The notes under the pieces were generated by a model. It saw only the letters and a program-made list of their open reading frames with translations, searched no databases and was not told where the DNA came from. A stretch of 24,316 nucleotides of DNA from Boseongicola sp. SB0662_bin_57 (GTDB taxonomy: Bacteria > Pseudomonadota > Alphaproteobacteria > Rhodobacterales > Rhodobacteraceae): the NCBI GenBank assembly GCA_009839535.1, contig VXPN01000259.1:1-24316 (forward strand), read 5' to 3'. Positions within the stretch are counted from its first letter, which is position 1, and the number at the start of each line of letters is the position of its first letter. Position numbers and translations under genes: made by a program. Shown here piece by piece: positions 17,451 through 24,316 of this stretch.

Positions 17451-17469
17451 TTGCCAAAAAGTTAGGCAA
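17451..17469. promoter_or_regulatory. Inverted repeat upstream of the ammonium transporter gene
   Basis: A perfect TTGCC-N9-GGCAA inverted repeat, with AT-rich flanks on both sides, lies about 110 bp upstream of the amtB start in the 146-bp pncC-amtB intergenic region. It could be a binding site for a dimeric regulator, such as NtrC or a LysR-type protein. It could also be a weak hairpin after pncC. I saw no sigma-54 promoter here. The assignment is speculative. Confidence 0.25.
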
Positions 17470-17577
17470 TTTCAGAAGCGCCTTCCAAATCGCGCAATTT
17501 CTGCGCCGTCCGGCTTTAGTTTCCGGCGATGCTGCTGTTTCTGACTGCGCAGGCAGACCTTTGGAAGGAGAAGTTTC

Positions 17578-18759
17578 ATGGTTGGGGCGGACACGGCTTG
17601 GATAATTGTCGCCACGGCACTCGTGCTACTCATGACATTGCCAGGGCTGGCACTGTTTTACGGCGGGCTTGTGCGGGCACGAAACGTCTTGAGCGTCTTG
17701 ATGCATTGTTATGCGCTGGCTTGTCTCATGAGCATCTTGTGGCTGGTTGCGGGTTACTCGATCGCGTTTGGCGACGGGACGGGAGGCATTTGGGGCGGAC
17801 TCGGCAAGATGTTCCTGAACGGCGTCGACACAACCAGCCTTTCGGGGACACTGCCCGAAGTTCTCTTTTTTGCGTTTCAGATGACGTTCGCCATCATCAC
17901 GCCCGCCCTGATTGTCGGCGCCTATGTGGAGCGCACCAAGTTCTCGTTCGTGCTCGCGTTCTCCGGGCTCTGGATGCTGATCTGCTACGCACCCGTTGTG
18001 CATTGGATCTGGGGTGGCGGCATGCTGTCCGACGGAGGGATTCTCGGCGAGACCGGAGTTCGCGACTTTGCCGGCGGCATCGTGGTTCACCAGACCGCGG
18101 GCATCGCCGCAATCGTTCTCGCCGTCCTGCTGGGGACGCGAAGGGACAAGTCAAGACCGCCTCACAACCCCGGATACGTCATGGCAGGAGCGGCGCTGCT
18201 GTGGGTCGGCTGGTACGGCTTCAATGGCGGATCGCAACTCGCGGCCGACGGCGGAGCTGCCATGGCGATAGCCGTGACACATATTTCGGCCGCGACGGCT
18301 TCACTGACCTGGGCTCTGTGGGAGCGCATCAAGCACGGCACTGCATCGCTCGTCGGCATGGTGACAGGCACAATTGCGGGGCTTGCATCCATCACGCCGG
18401 CTTCCGGCTTTGTCGGCCCTCTTGAAGCGCTCGTCATTGGCGCCATAGCGGGCATTCTCTGCCTGGAGGCGGTCCATGTAATCCGTGACCGCCTCAAGAT
18501 CGACGACACGCTCGACGTATTTGCCGTGCATGGGGTCGGTGGAATCTTTGGAACCGTGATGCTCGCGATTCTTGGCCATGCCAGCTGGGTCGGACAGATC
18601 GGCGGCGTCGTGGTCGTAGGCATCTATGCGACCGTCATTTCGATCATCATCGCCATCGTCTTGAAAGCGCTTCTTGGCATGCGCGTCGACGAAGAGACGG
18701 AAGTGACCGGCCTCGACATCGCGCAGAGTGGCGAGCGGGCATATGACATGACGTCCTGA
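17578..18759 (+). CDS. amtB: Ammonium transporter, Amt family
   Basis: The protein is a trimeric inner-membrane ammonium channel that also acts as an ammonium sensor through PII proteins. It has 393 residues with about eleven hydrophobic segments and no long signal peptide. Twin pore histidines are His171 (GGIVVHQTAG) and His318 (FAVHGVGGIFG). The recruitment-site aspartate is Asp163 (VRDFAGG). The LFYGGLVRARNVLS and YGFNGGSQLAADG signatures are present. The C-terminal tail ends in TGLDIAQSGERAY, the conserved segment that contacts GlnK. The ATG at 17578 has an excellent aaggag 7 nt upstream. No glnK lies next to it, unlike the common glnK-amtB pair, so it may be the second, unlinked transporter (AmtY-like). 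The gene name is by family. Confidence 0.95.
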   Translation: MVGADTAWIIVATALVLLMTLPGLALFYGGLVRARNVLSVLMHCYALACLMSILWLVAGYSIAFGDGTGGIWGGLGKMFLNGVDTTSLSGTLPEVLFFAFQMTFAIITPALIVGAYVERTKFSFVLAFSGLWMLICYAPVVHWIWGGGMLSDGGILGETGVRDFAGGIVVHQTAGIAAIVLAVLLGTRRDKSRPPHNPGYVMAGAALLWVGWYGFNGGSQLAADGGAAMAIAVTHISAATASLTWALWERIKHGTASLVGMVTGTIAGLASITPASGFVGPLEALVIGAIAGILCLEAVHVIRDRLKIDDTLDVFAVHGVGGIFGTVMLAILGHASWVGQIGGVVVVGIYATVISIIIAIVLKALLGMRVDEETEVTGLDIAQSGERAYDMTS

Positions 18760-18848
18760 TCCCCTTTCGGGCGTGGAGGATTCTTGCCTTGCGCCCCAGG
18801 AATCGGTCCGAAGAGCCGTCATCGAATCCGAGCCCTTCGGACCGGAGT

Positions 18849-18901
18849 GCCGCCGGGCAAACCCTTGCTCAGTGTCAGGGTAGCGATCATTGCCCGGCGG
18901 C
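18849..18901. repeat. Large imperfect hairpin: 12-bp perfect stem plus inner 5-bp stem
   Basis: Arms GCCGCCGGGCAA (18849-18860) and TTGCCCGGCGGC (18890-18901) are perfectly complementary over 12 bp. Inside the loop ACCCT (18861-18865) pairs with AGGGT (18877-18881), continuing the stem across an 8-nt bulge. It is about 90 bp after the amtB stop and about 330 bp past the end of the opposing gene. No run of T follows on either strand. Confidence 0.6.
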
Positions 18902-18954
18902 CGGAATTTCACGGATCGCGCAATGCCCGTTGTTCTCCCGTTTTCGCCGCGCAA

Positions 18955-18999
18955 CGGCTGCCGTCAGCAGCCGCAATGGCATCGTCCACCCCCATTGCG
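18955..18999. repeat. Two adjoining hairpins
   Basis: CGGCTGC-N5-GCAGCCG (18955-18973, 7-bp stem) is followed at once by CGCAATGG-N12-CCATTGCG (18972-18999, 8-bp stem). The two share bases 18972-18973, so they compete at one edge. Both read equally on either strand. Confidence 0.5.
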
Positions 19000-19231
19000 C
19001 GGCGTCTGCATACGTGCGTGATCCTTTCCGCTTTCGAGGCAAATCGCATGCCTCACCGGATCCAGCAGCATGATCCTTCTGGCTGGCATGCCGGAATCCC
19101 TGTTCCGGTCGCATATGACCCTGTCGAAGAGGACCAGCGATGGCAACTGTCAGCCTGGAGGTTCCAAGGGCGGTCATTCGAGCCTTGTCGATGAGGCATG
19201 CAGGCGCAATCCAGTGCCAGGCAACGCTCAG

Positions 19232-20704
19232 CTAACGGCCGTTAAACCGCGCAATCATTTCATCCCATAAGGGAACCAGAGCAAGCAAGCCGTCCCAAAA
19301 TGACTGGTCCCGGCGCCGGTCAAAGTCCTCCAGCGAAATGCCTTGCTGCTCGACCCATGTATAATAGCCCAGGTTGAAGATGCGCTCCCGTTCATATCGA
19401 CCCAGTTCCTGCACATGATCGATGCCTGCGCCAAGAACATAGCGGCCAAAGGTCTCCGCGGCGGTCACTTCGTCGAATCGGCCACCGAAATGCTTGTCCG
19501 CAGCAATGCCGATCTCGGTCTGGTACATGTCTGCTCCGTCAGTCGCCACGGTGAGCACCACGTCACGTTCACCCAGATCCATGTACCTGGCGTACTTGAT
19601 CGCTCCAAGAACATTGGCAATTGACGACAGCCCCAGATTTGCCAAGCTGGCCATCAATTCCTGGCCTATCCCCCTGTGATCCGAGAGATGTCTTCGCCCA
19701 ACCGGAGTATTGAACAGAAGGTTCAGACCGTCACAGGCGTTGCCTGACACACCGATCACGAAGTCGGACGCCATGACATTGTGAATGAGTGGGACGTGCT
19801 TGTCCCCGATCCCCTGAATGTTGTGTTCCCCGTAGCCGTTGTACAACAGGGTCGGGCACTCCAATGCTTCGATCACGCCGATGTCCGTGCCGAGGACCCG
19901 TTTGAGGTGTTCCCCTGCCGCCAGCGTTCCACCCGAACCGCTTGCGGCAACGAATGCGCGCGGGCGCAGGTGGTGATGGGTGTCCAGATGCTCGGAGACG
20001 CGTTGAAGGGCCGGACCGGTCACCGTGCGGTGAATGACGTAATTTCCAAATTCGCTGAACTGGTTGAGAACCAGGTTCTCCGGATCCTTGGCCAAGGCAT
20101 TGCAGGCGTCGTAGATCTCCTTCACGTTGCTTTCCGTGCCCGGTGTGCGGTGGATGTCGTCGGGATCCACAACCCATCGATTGAGCCAGTCGAACCGTTC
20201 TTGGCTCATGCCTTCGGGCAGGACCGCAATGGACCGGCATCCCAGCAAGGTGCCGATCGCCACGCCGCCACGGCAATAGTTGCCAGTCGATGGCCAGACG
20301 GCCCGATGCCTTGTTGCATCGAACGCACCGGAGAGAAGGCGGGGAATCAGGCATCCATAGGCTGCAAGCACCTTGTGCGCGCCGATCATCGGAAAGCGGT
20401 TTCCCAAAGCCACCGCTATCCTGGCCCTTACGCCAGTCAGGGCTTCCGGGAGAACGACATGTTCCGGCACATCAACCAGGCTTCTCCGGTCCGTGCCGTT
20501 GTGCCAATGCAACCGAAACAGATTGCGAGTGTCAGGCCCGTCGGGATCGACATCGGCGATTTCCACAGACTTTGAGGCAAGATGAACCGCGGGACCGGCA
20601 AGTTCCTGAATCCTGGGAAGAACTACCCCGGCACTTCGCAACTTCTCGACGTTTCGACCATACGCGGCATGATCGACAATTTCCTGTTCCAATCCTGGGA
20701 ACAT
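19232..20704 (-). CDS. PLP-dependent cysteine synthase/threonine dehydratase family (fold type II) enzyme, long form
   Basis: The protein is a fold-type II PLP enzyme of 490 residues, clearly longer than the cysteine synthases and threonine dehydratases of 300-400 residues. I chose the ATG at 20704 because aggag lies 5 nt upstream; an in-frame start 39 nt further up lacks support. The probable Schiff-base lysine is Lys111 in MIGAHKVLAAYG. The substrate/cofactor loop is STGNYCRGG (139-147), equivalent to the S-x-G-N motif of the family. The phosphate-binding glycine loop is SGSGGT (255-260). The reaction is probably a beta- or gamma-elimination or replacement on an amino acid, but the substrate is unknown. 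It sits 22 bp after a possible small gene and downstream of two M24 genes and an M20 gene, so it is probably the last gene of that unit. Confidence 0.88.
   Translation of the reverse strand: MFPGLEQEIVDHAAYGRNVEKLRSAGVVLPRIQELAGPAVHLASKSVEIADVDPDGPDTRNLFRLHWHNGTDRRSLVDVPEHVVLPEALTGVRARIAVALGNRFPMIGAHKVLAAYGCLIPRLLSGAFDATRHRAVWPSTGNYCRGGVAIGTLLGCRSIAVLPEGMSQERFDWLNRWVVDPDDIHRTPGTESNVKEIYDACNALAKDPENLVLNQFSEFGNYVIHRTVTGPALQRVSEHLDTHHHLRPRAFVAASGSGGTLAAGEHLKRVLGTDIGVIEALECPTLLYNGYGEHNIQGIGDKHVPLIHNVMASDFVIGVSGNACDGLNLLFNTPVGRRHLSDHRGIGQELMASLANLGLSSIANVLGAIKYARYMDLGERDVVLTVATDGADMYQTEIGIAADKHFGGRFDEVTAAETFGRYVLGAGIDHVQELGRYERERIFNLGYYTWVEQQGISLEDFDRRRDQSFWDGLLALVPLWDEMIARFNGR
19233..19244. repeat. 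Perfect 12-bp palindrome at the stop codon
   Basis: TAACGGCCGTTA overlaps the TAG stop of the PLP-enzyme gene. It may be chance, or part of a transcription-end structure. Confidence 0.3.
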
Positions 20705-20726
20705 TCCTGCTCCTCTCCCTGAGTGT

Positions 20727-21002
20727 TCAAGTGCGCGGCACAAGCGATCCCCGGACCGAATTCCATGCGGTCAGGCATCGCAAGAGCATCGGCCTTGTGT
20801 CCGAGGCGCCGTTCGGCTCCAGAATCGCTTGCCAGCCAAGGTCGTCCGCGACTCTTCCGAATGCAATGCCGGACAACCTCCCGGCACCGCACCGATACAC
20901 GATCTCGGGCAAATTGCCGATGCACTTCAGGCCCCTTTTCAACTCAATCCGGGCGAGACCGAGTCTCCACCATGCTGAGGCGCCGGTTGGGGACTCGCTC
21001 AT
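20727..21002 (-). CDS. Possible small protein, 91 residues, unknown function
   Basis: An ATG at 21002 is preceded by gggagg with a 4-nt spacer and opens 91 codons to a TGA at 20727. It lies 90 bp after the canonical M24 gene and 22 bp before the PLP-enzyme start, as expected for a gene of one operon. The sequence (WWRLGLARIELKRGLKCIG near residues 11-29, then VADDLGWQAILEPNG) is amphipathic, has no membrane segment or signal peptide and matches no family I know. Against it: rare AGA/AGG arginine codons are used and third-position GC is lower than in the neighbours. It could equally be spacer DNA with an accidental ribosome binding site, or a remnant of a longer gene. Confidence 0.4.
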   Translation of the reverse strand: MSESPTGASAWWRLGLARIELKRGLKCIGNLPEIVYRCGAGRLSGIAFGRVADDLGWQAILEPNGASDTRPMLLRCLTAWNSVRGSLVPRT

Positions 21003-21092
21003 TCGTCCTCCCATTGACCAAAACCTTGACTTCAGCGACGGGCCTGCCAAGCGCCCGGCAGGGTCGAACCGGATCCAACACGGCCATACGTG

Positions 21093-22274
21093 TCAGTCAA
21101 TCACCGGCAATTCCGCAGGCGCACGGCGGGTCAGAAGCTCGGCGCCGTTCTCGCGGATCACGACATTTTCTTCATGCACCATGGTCTTGCCGTCACCGAA
21201 TCCCATACCGGGCTCTATCGTGACAACCATTCCGACCTTGAGAACTGTCTTGTCAAAGCGTGCGTGCGACGGCCATTCGGTCAATTGCATGCCAAGCCCG
21301 TGGCCAAGGCGGCCAACGTCTCCTTCGCTTGCTCCGTTTGCAATCAGAACACTGGACATGGCCTGGAAGAGATCGGCTGATCTTGCGCCGGGAACCGCTG
21401 CTTCCATTCCCGCCTCGGTAGCGGAGTGCAATACGTCATAGGCCCGCCGAATATCGTCCGAGGCAAATCCAAGAGCGAAATTCCGGTCGAAGTCGCAAAA
21501 GTACCCGTCAAAGACCGCCCCGGTGTCGAGCATCAAGACCTCTCCAGAACTCAGCACGCGGTTGGTGGGATGCTCGATGACACCTGCAATGCCGCCCGGA
21601 CCAGAGCCGCCGACCAGATAGGGAACGTCGTCGACGCCTCGCTGCAACAGGTCGATCCGCATTTTGGCGAAGGCCTGACGTTCGGTGTCGCCGATCTGCA
21701 CAAAGCCAGGGAGCGCCTCGAACGAATCGGACGCAAGTGCGCAGACATGGGCGATCTTTTCGATCTCGGCCTCTGACTTCACCATCCTTTGCGCACGCAC
21801 GATGCCGGTAGCGTCGACAAAGCGGTCAGCCCCGACCAGTGCCCGCAACCGGTCAAAGTCGGCAGCGGGCATGCGGACATGGGTTTCGTGTCCCATGGGA
21901 GTCCCGATCCTTCCGTCGGCACCGGCGACTTCATTCAGTGCTTCGGCCAATAGCGTTACGCCGTCGTCATCCGGTCGCGGAGCTGGCCAGGTGCGGACAT
22001 CCTCGACCCAGGTGGCGGCCATGCAAGCGGCCCCAATCCCGGGAATGACCGCGATCGGCTTGCCTTGGCGCGGAATGAGCAGAAACCAAGGGCGCGTCGG
22101 GCTTTGCCAGAACGGCGTGTGCAAGCCCGAATAGTAGCGAACCTCGGGTTCGGTCGACAGAAACAAGGCGCTCAACGCGAACCTGTCCATCATTCCTTGA
22201 GCGATCACCGTGCGCGTCTCGAACTCGGTGGCATTGAAGCCTCGGACCGGCGAAGGTCTACGGTCTATGGCCAA
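21093..22274 (-). CDS. M24 family metallopeptidase (Xaa-Pro dipeptidase-like), canonical metal site
   Basis: This is a pita-bread-fold aminopeptidase P/prolidase-type hydrolase of 393 residues. The start is TTG at 22274: a perfect aaggagg lies 6 nt upstream and the resulting length fits the family. Frames reaching further up to 22670 add about 130 residues of non-protein-like sequence. All five dinuclear metal ligands are present: Asp250 (LMLDTGA), Asp261 (FCDFDRNF), His325 (GHGLGM), Glu354 (TIEPGM) and Glu368 (VHEEN). The N-terminal creatinase-like domain contains EVRYYSGLHTPFWQSPTRPW. It is predicted cytoplasmic and active, cleaving a peptide or amide bond; it does not look like the DMSP lyase DddP. 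Confidence 0.92.
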   Translation of the reverse strand: MAIDRRPSPVRGFNATEFETRTVIAQGMMDRFALSALFLSTEPEVRYYSGLHTPFWQSPTRPWFLLIPRQGKPIAVIPGIGAACMAATWVEDVRTWPAPRPDDDGVTLLAEALNEVAGADGRIGTPMGHETHVRMPAADFDRLRALVGADRFVDATGIVRAQRMVKSEAEIEKIAHVCALASDSFEALPGFVQIGDTERQAFAKMRIDLLQRGVDDVPYLVGGSGPGGIAGVIEHPTNRVLSSGEVLMLDTGAVFDGYFCDFDRNFALGFASDDIRRAYDVLHSATEAGMEAAVPGARSADLFQAMSSVLIANGASEGDVGRLGHGLGMQLTEWPSHARFDKTVLKVGMVVTIEPGMGFGDGKTMVHEENVVIRENGAELLTRRAPAELPVID

Positions 22275-22713
22275 TTCGGTCCTCCTTCGGATTGAACATC
22301 CGCGACTCGCGGACTTGGGAGCCTGCGTGATCGCGGCCACGCGCCGAACGAGGTTGACCCGGGGCGGCATCGTTTCTCCTGCATCGGCGGCTGCATGTTG
22401 CCAGTTTGCAATGCCCCCGGCGGTTCGGCCATCGAGAATTGCGACTCTTCTCCATGTGCAACCGGACCGCCGCACGGGTGGCCAAGGATGCCGGTGATGA
22501 TGCTCCCGGGCCGGCCCATCCTCGGAATGGCTGTGCCTGCAATGATGGATGACGGCATCGAGGTCTTCCGGTTGGAACTGCATGCCGCAACGGCACTCGC
22601 CGGTCTCGATTGCGCAATCAGTGCTTCTCATCCGGCAGGATCTCTCGGTTCGTCCGGATTGCCGGCACATTCAGGTCGACATGGCGCGTTGCGCGTCCCG
22701 GGCTCGACCGCAC
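22275..22713. other. 439-bp spacer between the two M24 genes
   Basis: Overlapping minus-strand frames are open here, including a 97-codon one (22265-22558, beginning MPSSIIAGTAIPRMG) that ends on the start of the downstream M24 gene. None is recognisable and their composition is not convincing. A short hairpin TCCGCG-ACT-CGCGGA (22299-22313) sits about 11 nt upstream of the M24 ribosome binding site. It might affect translation of that gene. The block could hold a promoter, but I found no clear one. Confidence 0.35.
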
Positions 22714-23865
22714 CTACAAAATGACCTCCTCCAGAGTCTTGGGGTGATCGGTGATCGGCTCCCAGCCACTCTCGGTGACGATGAAGCTGTCGCCAACCTG
22801 GGCGCGAAACGTTTCGACCGAAACGGATCCGTCCACGGCCAGAACCATGCCGGGCTGCAGGATCGTGGTGTCCCCGGTCACCAGTTGCGGCCTCTCGAGA
22901 AAACTGAACCCCGTCGCCCGCCCACACCGAAACGGGTATTCGTAACCGGCACCCGCGATGACTTCGGCATAGGCGGCATGAACGCTTTCCGCAGTCACGC
23001 CTGGACGCAAAGCGTCAAGCGCCGCCTTCTGGCTTGCTACCGCCACTTCATAGACCGTTGCCTGTGACTTGTCGACGATCTCGCCGATCCAGAATGTCCG
23101 GTCGAACCCCAGCTTGAAGCGATGGAAGTTGGTCATGCCACAGAAGCAGAGGAAAACGGGTTCGCCACGGCGCATGACTCGCGTGGAGGCCCTGCGATGC
23201 GTATTGATGATCGTTTCGCCCGAGGCCATGATCTGAAGGAAATGGGTGTTCGGTGACATGTAGGCATCCTCGTAGTGCGCCGACAGAAGTTCCGCCGCCT
23301 TGCGGGTGCCTGCCTGTGAAGTGGCGATCGCCACCTCGTATTCCGGCACGCCGTCGGCGATCGCGGCCCGGCCGGCCTCCATCATGGCTTGGCCCACCTG
23401 ACCGGCATGCCGGGCAAGCTGCAGTTCCTCGTGCGACTTGATCATCCTCAAATCGGCCAGAATGGCTGCCGCGTTCGTCAGTCTTCCGGAATCCACCAGT
23501 TCGCAGACGAAAGTGCGCACAACCGGCGGCATTTGATCGGGTTCGATGGCGACGCAGACCGCATCCTTGACGATGCCCGGCAGTTCTTCGCGCCATTCAT
23601 TTCCTTTCCCGTCGTTCCAGGGTGCGATCCTCTCAACCCGCGCAGTGGCCCTTGCGGAATTCAAGTCGATTGTTGGCGTGATGAGCAGGCTGTCACCGTC
23701 GCGCGGCACGGCCAGGATCGTCGGGCGGCCGAATTCCATGTGAAGGTAGTCGTAATATCCGGTCAGGTAGTAGACATTGTCGTCGTCCGTGATCAGCGCC
23801 ACGTCGATTCCGGCCTCTGCAAGGCGCTCGCGAAAGGCCTGCATGCGGGAATGAAACTCTGTCAT
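22714..23865 (-). CDS. M24/creatinase-like hydrolase lacking the metallopeptidase ligands
   Basis: The protein has 383 residues with the creatinase/aminopeptidase-P fold. Parts resemble creatinase: NVYYLTGYYDY...EFGRP near 30-48, LRMIKSHEEL (139-148), VPEYEVAI (173-180), and His223 (NTHRRASTR), which aligns by eye with the catalytic histidine of creatinase. Of the five M24 metal positions only Asp255 (FDRTF) is kept. The first Asp is missing from LCFCGMTNF, the His is Arg316 (GRATG), and the two Glu positions are Asp345 and Gly358. It is therefore probably a metal-free amidinohydrolase or amide hydrolase, of the creatinase or ectoine hydrolase type, and not a peptidase. The ATG has gagga 6 nt upstream and overlaps the M20 stop by 4 nt (ATGA). 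Confidence 0.88.
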   Translation of the reverse strand: MTEFHSRMQAFRERLAEAGIDVALITDDDNVYYLTGYYDYLHMEFGRPTILAVPRDGDSLLITPTIDLNSARATARVERIAPWNDGKGNEWREELPGIVKDAVCVAIEPDQMPPVVRTFVCELVDSGRLTNAAAILADLRMIKSHEELQLARHAGQVGQAMMEAGRAAIADGVPEYEVAIATSQAGTRKAAELLSAHYEDAYMSPNTHFLQIMASGETIINTHRRASTRVMRRGEPVFLCFCGMTNFHRFKLGFDRTFWIGEIVDKSQATVYEVAVASQKAALDALRPGVTAESVHAAYAEVIAGAGYEYPFRCGRATGFSFLERPQLVTGDTTILQPGMVLAVDGSVSVETFRAQVGDSFIVTESGWEPITDHPKTLEEVIL

Positions 23866-24316
23866 CTGCTATCCTCGTGCTGAATGGTAAGACGGTCACG
23901 CACAAGTGCCGTCCAGAACGCCACTCCGATTGGCAAGACATCGTCGTTGAAATCGTAATCGTCCGAGTGAAGCGGCTGCGCGTGTGCTCCGACCTCTCCG
24001 TTGCCGAGGAGCAGGAAACAGCCTGGCACCGCAGCGGCAAAATGGGCGAAATCCTCCGAAAAGCTCATTGGTTGGCGGTCCGGCTTGACGTCAAGCCCGG
24101 CGCCCCGAGCCGCACGCACCACGGCCTCCGTAGGACCCTCGGCGTTGGTCGTCTCGATGAATTCGGTTCTGAAGTCCACATTGACAGAAACACGGTGCGC
24201 CGTTGCAACACCTTCCGCGATCTGCCGCATGAAGATCTCGACGTTGTTTCGATCTTCGGGACTGCGGGCACGTACGTCGCCCTTCAACGCCACCGTGCCC
24301 GGCAACACGTTGCGTT
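23862..24316 (-). CDS. M20 family amidohydrolase/peptidase, C-terminal part (5' end outside window)
   Basis: Only about the last 150 residues are inside the window and the reading frame runs off the right edge. Visible features are the end of the dimerisation domain (NVLPGTVALKGDVRARSPED) and the return to the catalytic domain (MSFSEDFAHFA). The C-terminal metal-ligand histidine is in PLHSDDYDFNDDVLPIG, which is typical of M20D enzymes (hippurate hydrolase, N-acyl amino acid amidohydrolase, IAA-amino acid hydrolase). It probably removes an acyl group from an amino acid. The stop overlaps the start of the creatinase-like gene, so the two are translated as a pair. The substrate is unknown. Confidence 0.9.
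   Translation of the reverse strand, partial: RNVLPGTVALKGDVRARSPEDRNNVEIFMRQIAEGVATAHRVSVNVDFRTEFIETTNAEGPTEAVVRAARGAGLDVKPDRQPMSFSEDFAHFAAAVPGCFLLLGNGEVGAHAQPLHSDDYDFNDDVLPIGVAFWTALVRDRLTIQHEDSR

Larger units (their letters stand above)
18760..19231. other. Convergent intergenic region rich in inverted repeats
   Basis: This 472-bp stretch lies between the stops of the convergent amtB and PLP-enzyme genes. No frame looks like a real protein. It holds at least four inverted repeats: a 12-bp perfect one (arms 18849-18860 and 18890-18901), 7 bp (18955-18973), 8 bp (18972-18999) and 6 bp (19091-19108). No T-tract follows any of them, so classic intrinsic termination is doubtful. They may act as transcription barriers, RNA-end stabilisers or REP-like elements. 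Confidence 0.45.

Noticed and set aside
17432..17577. Sigma-54 promoter for amtB
   Set aside because: No GG and GC dinucleotides with the required 10-bp spacing were found in the intergenic region.
21055..21092. GGGTCGAACC-like string suggestive of a tRNA T-arm
   Set aside because: No acceptor stem, anticodon arm or CCA-proximal pairing fits around it.
21093..22274. DMSP lyase DddP (also M24)
   Set aside because: The N-terminal region and the motifs around the ligands do not match what I recall of DddP; the protein fits an ordinary M24 peptidase.
22275..22670. N-terminal extension of the canonical M24 protein to 525 residues
   Set aside because: The added 130 residues look noncoding, and a perfect ribosome binding site precedes the TTG at 22274.
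22714..23865. Assignment of the 383-residue protein as ectoine hydrolase DoeA/EutD
   Set aside because: General resemblance exists, but the usual neighbours are absent and I cannot align it decisively by eye; left as creatinase-like.

Overview
The window reads as chromosomal DNA of a GC-rich alphaproteobacterium, most likely of the Rhodobacterales (Rhodobacter/Roseobacter) type. The main evidence is gene order: ntrB-ntrC-ntrY-ntrX-trkA-trkH-hfq-hflX in a single direction, with ispF-pgpA-pncC divergent from it. The NtrC also lacks the sigma-54 contact loop, as in Rhodobacter. I see no tRNA or rRNA gene, insertion sequence, CRISPR array or phage gene, so this is mostly a core-genome segment with one accessory-looking metabolic cluster at the right end.

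Layout. At 1-868 (minus) there is a 3-hydroxyisobutyrate-dehydrogenase-like oxidoreductase cut by the window edge. Divergent from it, at 948-3410 (plus), is a membrane-anchored penicillin-acylase-family Ntn hydrolase. From 15180 down to 3420 (minus) runs the nitrogen-sensing, potassium and Hfq block: NtrB and NtrC, NtrY and NtrX, TrkA and TrkH, Hfq, HflX. From 15985 to 18759 (plus) come ispF, pgpA and pncC (CinA-like), joined by GTGA overlaps, then an ammonium transporter gene. From 24316 down to 19232 (minus) lies a catabolic-looking cluster: an M20 amidohydrolase (partial), a creatinase-like M24 protein without the usual metal ligands, a canonical M24 metallopeptidase, a possible 91-residue protein, and a long fold-type II PLP enzyme.

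How the genes work together. NtrB/NtrC and NtrY/NtrX are two sensor kinase/regulator pairs governing nitrogen and envelope/redox responses, and the ammonium transporter nearby is a plausible target. TrkA gates TrkH for potassium uptake. Hfq handles small RNAs and HflX rescues or splits stalled ribosomes. IspF, PgpA and PncC serve isoprenoid, phosphatidylglycerol and pyridine-nucleotide metabolism. The right-hand cluster looks like a hydrolysis/deacylation/beta-elimination route for an unknown small nitrogenous compound or peptide; the substrate cannot be read from the sequence.

The most unusual features are: (i) noncoding blocks of about 390-800 bp at junctions that are tight in relatives (hfq/hflX, ntrX/trkA, upstream of ntrB); (ii) no dusB in front of ntrB and no IspD domain in front of IspF; (iii) loss of the GAFTGA loop in both NtrC and NtrX; (iv) side-by-side canonical and metal-site-less M24 proteins; (v) a string of inverted repeats between the convergent amtB and PLP-enzyme genes.
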